Positions 9,082 to 17,345 are shown, numbered from the stretch's first letter. The stretch is DNA of 28,178 nucleotides from CAYMKL01 sp964390805 (GCA_964390805.1 CAYMKL010000092.1:1-28178), one strand, 5' to 3'. A program made the numbers and translations. Notes: a model not told the origin generated them from the sequence alone.

Positions 9082-9807
9082 ATGCAAGAAAAGTTAGTGT
9101 TCCAACAAGACTCAGTATCCCTCTACTCGTGCAGCGGGACGGCTGTGGAACCCCGTATTCGAGTGGAAGCTGGGGGTCGGGAGTGGACTCTTGACAGAGC
9201 AGACGCGGAGCGACTATGCCTGCATATACTCGCTCATGGGGTTGGAGAACTCAGGTTGTCTAAGATGTTTCTCACTGATGATCCAGAATCGGAAGGGTTT
9301 ATACTGGCCTTCTTGTCAGGATTCGCTGCTATGACGAAAACAGGCTACCTGAGGCAATGTGTGCTGGACGAACGCGAACGGGAAAAATATAAGGGCCTCA
9401 CACTACCACCAACTGACGAGGAGTTCGCTGTGGAACTCTGGAAACTGAGTTATCTTGATGCTCAGAGAATGGCCCTCGCAGTTCTAGAGGGTATAGACCG
9501 CCAATCCTGGATCCCTGCGCTGTCGCCAACGGTTGGCAGGCTGAAGCCGAAAGTAACCCCTAGTGTGAGTAAAGCGCTAGAGCCATGGGCAACTGCTATT
9601 ATTAATTCTCTCTTCTGCATAGGTATTGCCGCATTAACCTTGCTGGCAATAAACTTGGTTATAGAGCACTTGCTAAAGGGTTTTCCTATAGCTCCTATAG
9701 TATATACCCCCACCGACATCCTGTTAGTGGCAATACTTCTTATGCTTATGATACAACTGCCAAGATATATCGAGGGGTTGTTGCGCGGATTATTCTATTT
9801 CCGCTAG
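9082..9807 (+). CDS. Unknown protein with soluble N-domain and two C-terminal membrane helices
   Basis: 241 residues, family not recognised. The start ATG is preceded by TAGGAGA at suitable spacing. Residues 1-165 look soluble and mixed alpha/beta, with charged helices. Residues about 172-200 and 212-232 are strongly hydrophobic and likely span the membrane, with a short GFPIAPIVYTP loop between them. No catalytic motif is evident. It is followed by a 560-nt stretch without a convincing gene that contains the attC-like site, so it could belong to a former integron cassette, although the distance from stop to attC (about 280 nt) is long for a cassette. Confidence 0.6.
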   Translation: MQEKLVFQQDSVSLYSCSGTAVEPRIRVEAGGREWTLDRADAERLCLHILAHGVGELRLSKMFLTDDPESEGFILAFLSGFAAMTKTGYLRQCVLDEREREKYKGLTLPPTDEEFAVELWKLSYLDAQRMALAVLEGIDRQSWIPALSPTVGRLKPKVTPSVSKALEPWATAIINSLFCIGIAALTLLAINLVIEHLLKGFPIAPIVYTPTDILLVAILLMLMIQLPRYIEGLLRGLFYFR

Positions 9808-10089
9808 GACATCGGTAGCACTACAGAATAGCGTGGAGTCCAGTTTTGGGCGCAGACAGACCGTGAAACCCGCTTTGTGCCTGGTAAACGATGATCAATC
9901 TGGCGTTTTTTGCCCCGGAATTGCAACGTTTCGGGCTGCTGCAGTGTCTTTCGCCGTGTGGTTTGGGGATCGGTAACACCCCTCTACGACTCCACGCTGT
10001 CTTGCGGTGCTACCAGGACATCTGGTCTGACGCACAATGGCTGTCTTCATTCTCAGCGTGGGGCGGTTTTGCATGCTGAGGGGGAGGCG
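9808..10089. other. Intergenic, no gene recognised
   Basis: No reading frame with credible start, composition or similarity was found. A 61-codon frame running into the attC-like site is rich in Cys, Ser and Arg and lacks a ribosome binding site. Together with the attC-like site this makes a stretch of over 500 nt without a supported gene. Confidence 0.5.
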
Positions 10090-10220
10090 GCCTAACATCT
10101 CACTACAGGCGACCGCGCTCCGCGCGCGGCAAACCGGCGCTCGTTTGCATTTGCAGGTGGTCTTGTGTTGAGGTTAGCGCTGCAAGCCCCGCGCGGCGCC
10201 TGAGTTCGGTGCCGTTAGTG
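10090..10220 (+). other. attC-like integron recombination site
   Basis: The left end GCCTAAC fits the R'' consensus RYYYAAC, and the right end GTTAGTG keeps the GTTAG core of R'. Inside, AGGCG-A-CCGCGC (about 10107-10118) pairs with GCGCGGCGCCT (about 10191-10201) as L''/L', leaving one bulged A in the left box. The extra base in L'' is the hallmark of attC sites. Unpaired spacers of 10-12 nt separate R and L on each side. Total length of about 130 nt is within the attC range. The last two bases of R' deviate from consensus. No integrase is present in the window. Confidence 0.65.
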
Positions 10221-10370
10221 CGCTTAATCACAACTTGGAGCTGAACTGCCACTCCAATGGAGTCTGGAGGATTGAACACTTGCCCAATGCCCCCCAGGTG
10301 CCCGATGCGCTGGGGGGTTATGCGTCCAGGCAAGTCAACAGCTCTGCGGGGATGGACAAGATGTGGTAGA

Positions 10371-10448
10371 ATGGACACCAGAACCTCCCTCATCCTGCTG
10401 TTGATAGCCACTCTGCTCATCCACCTGGCGGAAGAGATCAAGAGGTGA
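10371..10448 (+). CDS. 25-aa hydrophobic peptide with HXXEE motif, possible gene remnant
   Basis: A short frame encodes one hydrophobic helix (TSLILLLIATLLIHLAEE) and ends 13 nt before the UvrA-like start. HLAEE matches the HxxEE signature of the HXXEE membrane-protein family near its N-terminal helix, but those proteins are several times longer. It is either the broken start of such a gene or a leader peptide coupled to the ATPase gene. The ribosome binding site is weak (GGGGATGG about 15 nt upstream). Confidence 0.35.
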   Translation: MDTRTSLILLLIATLLIHLAEEIKR

Positions 10449-10461
10449 TGAAGAGGTTTCC

Positions 10462-13400
10462 ATGCCTATCCACGTCCAGGGTGCCAATGAACACAACTTG
10501 CAGGGGATTGATGTTGAATTCGGCGACGGCCTGACGGTCGTGACCGGGGTGTCTGGATCGGGCAAGACCTCGCTGGTCTTTGACACGCTGTATCACGAGG
10601 CCCGGCGCCGCTTTCTGGAGGTGTTCGCGCTAGGCTCGACTAACCTGCGGCTGGCCCCGGCCAAAGTGCGAGCCATCACTGGCATCGGCCCGGCTGTTGC
10701 CGTGGGCCAGAATCTGCTCAACCGCAATCCCAATTCCACGCTGGCCAGCGCCTCCGGCCTTCACCTGTTCCTCCGCATGTTGTATGCCCGTTTCGGCGAG
10801 CGGCACTGTCCACGCTGCGGCGCAGGGCTCATCGTTTCGACCGAGGACGAGATTGTCGAGCAGTTGCTGGCTATGGCCAGGCAAGGGCCGCTTTGTCTTT
10901 TCGTGCCGCTATTGCAGGGTGTCCACGGCAGCCACCGCACCCTGCTGCGATTGCTGGCCGATGAGTTTGGAAGTGAAGCACTGCGTGTGGATGGACATCC
11001 CTGGCGTTCCCAAGACCTGAACCCAGAGGAAGCCCACGACCTGGAGGTTGAAGTTGCTCGCTTGACGGGTGAGACCTCTGCAGCGCACGTGCGCGAGGTC
11101 GTGCAGTCGGCGGGGGCGCTGGGTGCCCACGCAGTTGTGGCTCGCAGCGATGGGCAAGCAGTGAGGTTCGCCGCTGCTCCGGTCTGCTCGCAGTGCGGCA
11201 CCTGGTTCAGCGACCTCAGGCCAGTCCATTTTGGGACTCGATGTCCTTTTTGCAATGGAGAGGGCTGCCGGCGCTGCGGCGGGACGGGCCTACACCCGGA
11301 GGCGGCCGCAGTTCAGTTGCACGGCCTGCGATTGCCCGAGCTGCTGGCCCACTCCGTGGACGAAGTGCGCACCCTTTTCGCCGACGGCGAGCTTCCCTCC
11401 ACCGCCGCTCGCTTGCAGACCCAGATCAAACGGCGGCTGGAGGCGCTGGACAAAGTGGGGCTAGGCTACATCACGCTGGCTCGCCCCTCTCCCTCGCTCT
11501 CGCGGGGTGAAGCGCAGCGGGTGCGGCTGGCAGTGGCATTGACCAGCCGCCTGGAAGACATGCTGCACGTCCTCGACGAGCCAACCATCGGCCAGCATCC
11601 CGCCGACGTGGCCCGGCTGCTGCCTGCCTTCCGCGAGTTAGCTGGTCCGGTAGTCTACGTGGAGCACGATCGCTTTGCGGCCTCGGTTGCGGATCAGGCC
11701 ATAGACCTGGGGCCAGGGGCAGGCAGTGATGGGGGGCGGGTGCTCTTCACTGGCACGCCGTCAGAGCTGTGGCAGGCCGACACGCCAACTGGCCGCTACT
11801 TCAGCCTGCGGGAGCGCGTTGTGCCGCCCGAAGCCCGGCCGAAGCCAGAGCGCTTCCTCACCGTGCGCGGCGCCCATCTGCGCAACCTGCACGACATCGT
11901 CCTGCCCATTCCCCTTGGCCGCTTGACGGTCATCACCGGTGTCTCAGGTTCGGGCAAGAGCACGCTGGTCGAAGACGTGTTGGTTGCCTCCCTGTCCAGC
12001 CAGGAGCTGGTCGGCTGCCAGGCCATTGAAGGGCCGACCTTGAAAGCGCTGCTGGTAGACCAAAGCCCCATCGGGCGCAATCCGCGCTCCAATCCCGCCA
12101 CCTACACCAAGCTGTCCGACGTCGTCCGCGACCTCTTCGCTGCCGTGACCGGGCTCACCGCCTCGCACTTCTCCTTCAATCGGCCAGAGGGCGCTTGCCC
12201 CGCCTGCAAAGGCATGGGCGCTATCGAGGTCCAGATGCGCTACCTGCCGTCTACCTGGATTCCCTGTGCGGCCTGCGAGAGACGGCGTTTCTCCGACGAG
12301 GTCCTGGCGGCGCAGGTGCCGTTCGGCGAGCGTCCGCTTTCCATCGCTGACTTCTACGAGCTCTCGGTTGCGGAGGCGCTCCCCCTGCTGGCCGAAGAGG
12401 AGCGCTTGCCGGACAAGAGCCGCCTGAGAGCCCGGCGCATCCTGAAGGCCCTGCACGACGTGGGCCTGGGATACCTGATCCTGGGACAACCCTCGCCCAC
12501 GCTTTCGGGTGGGGAAGCGCAGCGCGTCAAGCTGGCCAAGTACCTGGGACGAAGCGCCCTGTCCAAACAACTGCTGGTGCTGGACGAGCCGACCACCGGC
12601 CTGCACCCGCACGACGTGGCGGCGCTGTTGACTGTGCTGGACCGGCTGGTGCGCCGGGGCGCGACCATCGTGGTCGTGGAGCACAACTCCGACGTCATCC
12701 GCGCGGCGGATTGGGTGGTTGACCTTGGGCCAGGAGCGGGGCCGGCCGGGGGCCGTGTGCTGTACGCCGGCCCGCCCGAGGGGCTGGCCCGGGAGGAGGA
12801 ATCCCTCACCGGGCAGTCACTGAGGGAGGAAGCCTCCGTTCGTCCACCCTTGCGAAGGTTGCCGGTGACTCCCATAAGCGAACCATTGTCGGTGGACGAA
12901 AGGGCTTTGGACTGGAAGTCTCTTGCCAAACCTTCGCAAGGGTTCATCTCTATTCGAGACGCGCGGGTGCACAATCTCAAAGGCGTGGACGTTGACTTTC
13001 CCAAGGGGGCGCTCACGGTGGTCACCGGCGTCTCCGGTTCGGGCAAATCCAGCCTGGTGAAGGACGTGCTGGAGGCCGAAGCCCGGCGGCGCTTCCTGGA
13101 AACCCTTTCGCTCTACGAGCGGCAGGCCACGCACGAGGGGGCGGAAGCGCTGGTCGGATCGGTGAGCGGTCTGGGGGTGGCCATCCCTGTCGGCACCGAG
13201 CGCCGCCTGCGGTATGATTGGCGGGCTTCCGTGGGCACGGCCACCGAGATTGCACGGCACCTGGCTGTCCTGCTGTCCCTGATCGGTGAACAGCGATGTT
13301 TGGAATGTGGCGCCGCGATGGAACGCCTGCCGTTGGAGCGGAGCAGCCACACTGGGCAATGGCGCTGCCCCGCCTGCGGGTTGACCGCATCGGTCGCCCA

Positions 13401-15687
13401 GCCGAGGCACTTCTCGCCCCTCACCTACGCCGCGGCCTGCCTGACGTGCCACGGCGTGGGCTCTTTCCAGTCTCCCCGGCCGGAGAAGCTGATCGTCCAT
13501 CCTGAGAAGCCGCTTTGCGCGGGAGCCATGCACTCCCCCGGCTTCTTCCCCAAGGGGTTTCTGTGTAGGCCGTTCAACAGCGGGTACGACATGACGCGGG
13601 CGCTGGGCGACCGCTACGGTTTTGGCCCGGCCACCACACCCTGGAATGAGATGACACTCGAGGCCCAGCAGGCGTTCCTGTTGGGCGATCCTGAGCCGAT
13701 GGAAGTAACATTCCGCAGCCGAACGCGGACCGGCACAAAGGTGGTCGCGTTCCCCGGTTTCTACGGCTGGATACGGGACTGGGACGTGGGAGGGATGTAC
13801 ACAGAGACGGAAGTCTGTCCGGACTGCAAGGGAGCGCGCCTGCGCCCTGAGTACCTGGCCGTGACCTTGAACGGGCATAACATGCACGAGCTGAGCGAGA
13901 TGCCCCTGTCGGAGCTGGCCCGGGTGTTGGAAACCCGTCAGCGCCGGCCGAGTAGGAGCGAAGCGACGTATCGAGGCCAAGCGGGTTATGCAGAGAGCCG
14001 CTCGCTTGGTTTCGATACGCTACGCTACTCAACCGGCGCTCGCTCGTCAGGTTTTGCACACGACGGTTTGTTTCTTGGTAGCGAAGCGAAGCAATCCCCA
14101 AGTCGCAAGGAGGAGATTGCGCCGTTTCCACTTCCAAGTTCGTCGCAAAAACCTGTCCTGAGCGAAGTCGAAGGAACGCTCCTCGCAATGACACGGGCCG
14201 AGCAGCTACAGAAAACCCTGGTTTCTGAGCTCGCCGCCCCCAGCCTGCACACGGCCCGTAAGCGACTGCGCTTCCTCACTCAGGTCGGCCTGGGATACCT
14301 GCATCTCAATCGCCTGGCGGGAACGCTCTCGGCAGGCGAGGCGCAGCGGATCAGGCTGGCAGGATTGCTGGGCAGCGGGCTGACTTCGCTCACTGTGCTC
14401 CTGGACGAGCCATCGCGCGGGATGCATCCCTCCGAGCTCGAGGCCCTGTTGGGAGCGTTGCTGCAACTGCGCGACGAGGGCAACACGGTGATCGTCGTCG
14501 AACATGACCCGCTGCTGATCCGGCATGCAGACCATTTGATTGACCTCGGACCTGGGCCCGGCGTGCATGGGGGTGAGATCGTGGCCGAGGGCACGCCGGA
14601 GCAGGTGGCCCAAAGCGACACGCTGACGGCAGGCTGGCTAAGCGGTGAACGGCGAATCGCCGTTCACCGCAACGGCCGCCAACCACGCGGCTGGATGGAA
14701 ATACGCGGTGCGCGGGCCCACAACCTGCGCGGCGAGACGGTTCGCTTCCCACTGGGGACGCTGGTGGGCATTTGCGGCGTCTCCGGCTCAGGAAAGAGCA
14801 CGCTGCTCATAGACACGCTGGGCCGAGCGCTGGCACCCAAGAAGTTCACCACCTCGGTGGCCTACGAGCCCATCGAACCAGGCCCTCACGACGCTATCGA
14901 GGGCGCACCGGCTCGAACCATCCTGGTGGATCAAGCCCTCGCGGGCGTGACCAGCCCGGCGGCCTTCCTCAAGCTGACCCAGCCGTTGCGCAGGCTCTAC
15001 GCCGCCAGTGACGACGCCAATGCGTTGGGGCTGGGTGAGGAACATCTGAAGCGATCCTGTTCGGCCTGCGATGGGCGTGGCGCGATACGAATTGACATGG
15101 GCTTCTTGCCGAGCGTCCACACACTTTGCGAGGCCTGCCGTGGCACTGGCTTTCTGCCGGAAGCATGGGATGTGCGGCTGCGCGGGCTGGCCTTGCCGGA
15201 GGTGTTCGCCCTGACCATTGACCAGGTGGACGAGTTGTTCGGCGATGTAGAGACGCTGGCTCGACCCCTGGCGGCGGCGCGCGCTGTTGGGCTGGGCTAC
15301 CTGGTGTTGCGCCAGCCGCGCCATGCGCTGTCGGGCGGAGAGGCGCAGCGGTTGAAAATCGCCAAAGAACTGGCCCGAAAGAATCCGGGGCGCAAAACGC
15401 GGACCGAGACGCTCTACATCCTGGACGAACCGACCGTTGGCCAGCATTTGGAGGACGTAGCACGGCTGGTTGGCGTACTGCACAGGCTCGTTGACGAGGG
15501 TCACACCGTCCTGGTCATCGAGCACCACCCCCACCTGCTGGCGGCCTGCGACTGGCTGGTCGAGCTCGGTCCAGGGGGCGGACCTGACGGCGGGCGGATC
15601 ATCGCCACCGGCACTCCAGAGACCCTGGCCAGCAGCAACACGCCAACTGCGCCCTACTTGAGAGAGGTTCTGGAGGCTGGACAATGA
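10462..15687 (+). CDS. Double-length UvrA-like protein with four ABC ATPase domains
   Basis: UvrA-family DNA-damage-recognition-like ATPase of 1741 residues, about twice the usual UvrA length. Four Walker A motifs GVSGSGK carry K35, K499, K862 and K1445. Four signatures LSRGEAQ, LSGGEAQ, LSAGEAQ and LSGGEAQ lie near 347, 682, 1290 and 1623, each followed by Walker B LDEP. UvrA-type zinc-finger cysteine pairs occur in all four units (for example CPRC, CPACKGMG, CPACG, CSACDGRG). It is therefore two UvrA-like halves in tandem. AAGAGG lies 5 nt before the ATG. The stop overlaps the next gene by ATGA, so the two are probably co-translated. About 80 residues near 1165-1245 derive from repeat DNA inserted in frame. 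A canonical uvrA is not excluded elsewhere in the genome. A role in repair is inference; resistance to DNA-binding compounds is an alternative. Confidence 0.9.
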   Translation: MPIHVQGANEHNLQGIDVEFGDGLTVVTGVSGSGKTSLVFDTLYHEARRRFLEVFALGSTNLRLAPAKVRAITGIGPAVAVGQNLLNRNPNSTLASASGLHLFLRMLYARFGERHCPRCGAGLIVSTEDEIVEQLLAMARQGPLCLFVPLLQGVHGSHRTLLRLLADEFGSEALRVDGHPWRSQDLNPEEAHDLEVEVARLTGETSAAHVREVVQSAGALGAHAVVARSDGQAVRFAAAPVCSQCGTWFSDLRPVHFGTRCPFCNGEGCRRCGGTGLHPEAAAVQLHGLRLPELLAHSVDEVRTLFADGELPSTAARLQTQIKRRLEALDKVGLGYITLARPSPSLSRGEAQRVRLAVALTSRLEDMLHVLDEPTIGQHPADVARLLPAFRELAGPVVYVEHDRFAASVADQAIDLGPGAGSDGGRVLFTGTPSELWQADTPTGRYFSLRERVVPPEARPKPERFLTVRGAHLRNLHDIVLPIPLGRLTVITGVSGSGKSTLVEDVLVASLSSQELVGCQAIEGPTLKALLVDQSPIGRNPRSNPATYTKLSDVVRDLFAAVTGLTASHFSFNRPEGACPACKGMGAIEVQMRYLPSTWIPCAACERRRFSDEVLAAQVPFGERPLSIADFYELSVAEALPLLAEEERLPDKSRLRARRILKALHDVGLGYLILGQPSPTLSGGEAQRVKLAKYLGRSALSKQLLVLDEPTTGLHPHDVAALLTVLDRLVRRGATIVVVEHNSDVIRAADWVVDLGPGAGPAGGRVLYAGPPEGLAREEESLTGQSLREEASVRPPLRRLPVTPISEPLSVDERALDWKSLAKPSQGFISIRDARVHNLKGVDVDFPKGALTVVTGVSGSGKSSLVKDVLEAEARRRFLETLSLYERQATHEGAEALVGSVSGLGVAIPVGTERRLRYDWRASVGTATEIARHLAVLLSLIGEQRCLECGAAMERLPLERSSHTGQWRCPACGLTASVAQPRHFSPLTYAAACLTCHGVGSFQSPRPEKLIVHPEKPLCAGAMHSPGFFPKGFLCRPFNSGYDMTRALGDRYGFGPATTPWNEMTLEAQQAFLLGDPEPMEVTFRSRTRTGTKVVAFPGFYGWIRDWDVGGMYTETEVCPDCKGARLRPEYLAVTLNGHNMHELSEMPLSELARVLETRQRRPSRSEATYRGQAGYAESRSLGFDTLRYSTGARSSGFAHDGLFLGSEAKQSPSRKEEIAPFPLPSSSQKPVLSEVEGTLLAMTRAEQLQKTLVSELAAPSLHTARKRLRFLTQVGLGYLHLNRLAGTLSAGEAQRIRLAGLLGSGLTSLTVLLDEPSRGMHPSELEALLGALLQLRDEGNTVIVVEHDPLLIRHADHLIDLGPGPGVHGGEIVAEGTPEQVAQSDTLTAGWLSGERRIAVHRNGRQPRGWMEIRGARAHNLRGETVRFPLGTLVGICGVSGSGKSTLLIDTLGRALAPKKFTTSVAYEPIEPGPHDAIEGAPARTILVDQALAGVTSPAAFLKLTQPLRRLYAASDDANALGLGEEHLKRSCSACDGRGAIRIDMGFLPSVHTLCEACRGTGFLPEAWDVRLRGLALPEVFALTIDQVDELFGDVETLARPLAAARAVGLGYLVLRQPRHALSGGEAQRLKIAKELARKNPGRKTRTETLYILDEPTVGQHLEDVARLVGVLHRLVDEGHTVLVIEHHPHLLAACDWLVELGPGGGPDGGRIIATGTPETLASSNTPTAPYLREVLEAGQ
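13955..14198 (+). repeat. Cluster of REP-like palindromes inserted in frame in the UvrA-like gene
   Basis: Three repeat modules stand in a row. An inverted pair runs GAGTAGGAGCGAAGC...CGTATCG to CGATACGCTACGCTACTC. A second module has GCAATC...GATTGC arms. A third holds CCTGTCCTGAGCGAAGTCG and CTCGCAATGACA. All are read through without a stop, giving a low-complexity Arg/Ser-rich insert where UvrA proteins run directly from the ELS-x-MPLSEL segment to the helix before VGLGYL. Similar CTCAGGACAGG-type repeats occur at 22369 and 24304. Confidence 0.75.
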
Positions 15688-16727
15688 CGCGTCTGTTCCA
15701 GACGTTAGCTCCCCTTCTGCTAGCCGACCCTTCGCCATGTCTGCGCTTGCTCGTGCTGCGCGAGTTGCTTGGCCGTCCAGAGAATGACGCCGAGGTGCGT
15801 GAGTTGGTGGGGATGCGAGAGGCGGATCCGCTAATCGCTGACCTGTTTCGCCTGCAGGCCACGGATGGCTCGTGGCGGAGCGTGGACCTGGGGCAGACTG
15901 CTCGGAAAGGTCGCTTGGTGGCCACGGCACACGCCTTGATGCGGCACGGCTACCTGGGCTTTGGGCCGGAGCACCCGGCGGTGCAACGCGGTGCAGAGTA
16001 CCTCTTCTCCCAGCAGCGGGAAGACGGCTCGTGGCCGCTGCCAACTGTGCGGGAAGGGGAGGCCGAGGGCTATCAGATGATACCGCTGCAAACAGCCATC
16101 CCACTGCGCGGCCTGGCGGCGTGCGGCTACGCCACCGATCCACGGGCAGAACGGGCCTACGAGTGGCTGCTGGCGCGGCGATTGGAGGATGGCGCCTGGC
16201 CAACGGGGATTGCTTCGGGGAACTACGGTGGTGTGGCTGGCTACCGCAGGCTGGCCCACTCCCGGTGGGGCTGCCGCTCCAACACCACAGGGGTCTTGAT
16301 CTGCCTGGCCCTGCATCCAGAGCGCAGGACAAGCCCAGAGGCGCACCGGGCGCTGGATCTGCTGCTGGCGCGGGAAACGCGGGAGAGGCACGCCCTCGGC
16401 TTTGAGGTGGCCCGGCTGATCGGCGCCGAGCCGGCGCGTGGCGTCTTCACCTATTTCGCCCGCTTCGACCTGGCGCTGGTGCTCGACCTGTGCTGGCGGG
16501 TGGGCGCCAGCCGCGAGGACGAGCGCATCGCTGAGTTGGTCGAATTCGTCCGCCAGCAGCAGGGCCTCTATGGGCTGTGGGAATACGCTCCGCGCCCGCA
16601 GGCGTCTCGTTGGGTTACATTCGACCTGTTGCGGTCTCTGTCCCGTCTGGACGAGACCACCGACTGGCTCAGCATCGAGCCGCGCACTCCCTTCCGAGCG
16701 TATGCCAGGAGAGCGGAACGATACTAA
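15684..16727 (+). CDS. Alpha/alpha-toroid protein, terpenoid cyclase/prenyltransferase fold
   Basis: 347 residues with the repeat signature of the squalene-cyclase/prenyltransferase toroid: LQATDGSW (~58-64), QQREDGSWPL (~110-119), RRLEDGAWPTG (~165-175) and GLYGLWEY near the C-terminus, set between helical hairpins. Related proteins are often annotated loosely as prenyltransferases. I see no DxDD catalytic motif of squalene-hopene cyclases and no signal peptide, so a binding or scaffold role is as likely as catalysis. The start codon overlaps the UvrA-like stop (ATGA), so the two proteins are made together, which suggests a shared task. The specific reaction and ligand are unknown. Confidence 0.7.
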   Translation: MTRLFQTLAPLLLADPSPCLRLLVLRELLGRPENDAEVRELVGMREADPLIADLFRLQATDGSWRSVDLGQTARKGRLVATAHALMRHGYLGFGPEHPAVQRGAEYLFSQQREDGSWPLPTVREGEAEGYQMIPLQTAIPLRGLAACGYATDPRAERAYEWLLARRLEDGAWPTGIASGNYGGVAGYRRLAHSRWGCRSNTTGVLICLALHPERRTSPEAHRALDLLLARETRERHALGFEVARLIGAEPARGVFTYFARFDLALVLDLCWRVGASREDERIAELVEFVRQQQGLYGLWEYAPRPQASRWVTFDLLRSLSRLDETTDWLSIEPRTPFRAYARRAERY

Positions 16728-16746
16728 AGCCTTGCTTCCGAGCAAT

Positions 16747-16832
16747 CCTGAAAAGTAACTGCTCAGGTTGGCCGCTTGAAGGTGTCTGGCACTCTTATAA
16801 GTGCCAGACACCTGAGCAGTTACCCTGAAAAG
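16747..16832. mobile_element. MITE-like palindromic element with 9-bp target duplication
   Basis: Perfect 14-bp outer arms GTAACTGCTCAGGT (16755-16768) and its complement (16810-16823) enclose a perfect 13-bp inner hairpin GGTGTCTGGCACT (16781-16793)/(16800-16812). The element is flanked by CCTGAAAAG on both sides (16747-16755 and 16824-16832), as expected for a 9-bp target-site duplication. It has no coding capacity. It lies 19 nt after the toroid gene and could also act as a terminator-like hairpin. Confidence 0.7.
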
Positions 16833-16883
16833 AAGAACCCGCTCCGTGAGACTGCGTTCCAACTTGTGTCCCCAGAGCGGGTT
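16829..16883 (-). terminator. Possible intrinsic terminator of the DUF5679 gene
   Basis: The 9-bp stem AACCCGCTC (16836-16844)/GAGCGGGTT (16875-16883) is followed on the minus strand by TTCTTCTTTT. The loop of about 30 nt is large, so the call is moderate. It is 29 nt past the stop of the small minus-strand gene. Confidence 0.4.
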
Positions 16884-16912
16884 ATCTCGATTGCTAGCCT
16901 CGATTCGTGCCA

Positions 16913-17080
16913 TCAGGATTCTCCTACTGCCCCTCCTTTGGGTAGGAACTTGAACATCCTGGTGTCACAGTGGGGACAAGTCCCCTTGGCTGCCAGGCGG
17001 CCGTTCTTCATGGTTACCTCCTTCGCGTCTTTCATCAGTCTCTTGCTCCTGCACTTGACGCAATAGGCTTCCACATTCAC
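16913..17080 (-). CDS. DUF5679-family zinc-ribbon microprotein
   Basis: 55 residues, beginning at GTG (17078-17080) behind a strong AGGAGGTGA site about 6 nt upstream. The sequence starts MNVEAYCVKCRSKRLM, has the EVTMKNGRLAAKG core and the second pair CPHC, and ends in a short basic tail. The paired CxxC motifs C7/C10 and C35/C38 fit a zinc ribbon, and the overall pattern is that of DUF5679, a small family of unknown function. It has its own promoter and possible terminator and is divergent from the lipoprotein gene. The GTG start and small size make it easy to miss. Confidence 0.8.
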   Translation of the reverse strand: MNVEAYCVKCRSKRLMKDAKEVTMKNGRLAAKGTCPHCDTRMFKFLPKGGAVGES

Positions 17081-17114
17081 TGTATTTCACCTCCTTTCAT
17101 CTTATTTTAGCATT

Positions 17115-17143
17115 ATTCTAGCATAAAATGCTCATTTTGGCAA
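17115..17143 (-). promoter_or_regulatory. Promoter of the DUF5679 gene
   Basis: On the minus strand TTGCCA (17138-17143), a 17-nt spacer and TAGAAT (17115-17120), preceded by an extended -10 TGC. The expected start point leaves a leader of about 28 nt with the Shine-Dalgarno site. Confidence 0.65.
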
Positions 17144-17265
17144 GTTCTGCTGTATCCACAAAACAAACACATGGTTACCTGGTTTTTGAGTATGAACCCC
17201 TCGGCTAGCTTGTTCTCAAGCATGGGGTAAGATGTGGCCTCCTCGCTTCATCTAGTGAGTGAGTT

Positions 17266-17345
17266 AACGAGTCAATGAGTGATGAGGTAATGGGTGAATC
17301 GGTTACGACTCGTTACCTCATTACCTCGGTACTCGTTGACTCGTT
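17266..17345. repeat. Imperfect inverted repeat of GAGT/GTAAT-type units
   Basis: The left arm (17266-17291) contains AACGAGTCAATGAGT and GAGGTAAT; the right arm (17320-17345) contains ATTACCTC and ACTCGTTGACTCGTT. The 26-nt arms pair with a few mismatches and lie just upstream of the lipoprotein ribosome binding site. It is probably an interspersed repeat, and an effect on translation is possible. Confidence 0.6.

Noticed and set aside
12817..13980. 387-codon minus-strand ORF within the UvrA-like gene
   Set aside because: High-GC shadow frame opposite a clearly conserved ATPase; composition rich in Arg, Gln and Pro, no domain.
14788..16332. 514-codon minus-strand ORF spanning the UvrA-like/toroid junction
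   Set aside because: Covers two real genes on the other strand; no recognisable family and no ribosome binding site.
15831..16913. 360-codon minus-strand ORF opposite the toroid gene
   Set aside because: Shadow of a protein with clear DGSW repeats on the + strand.
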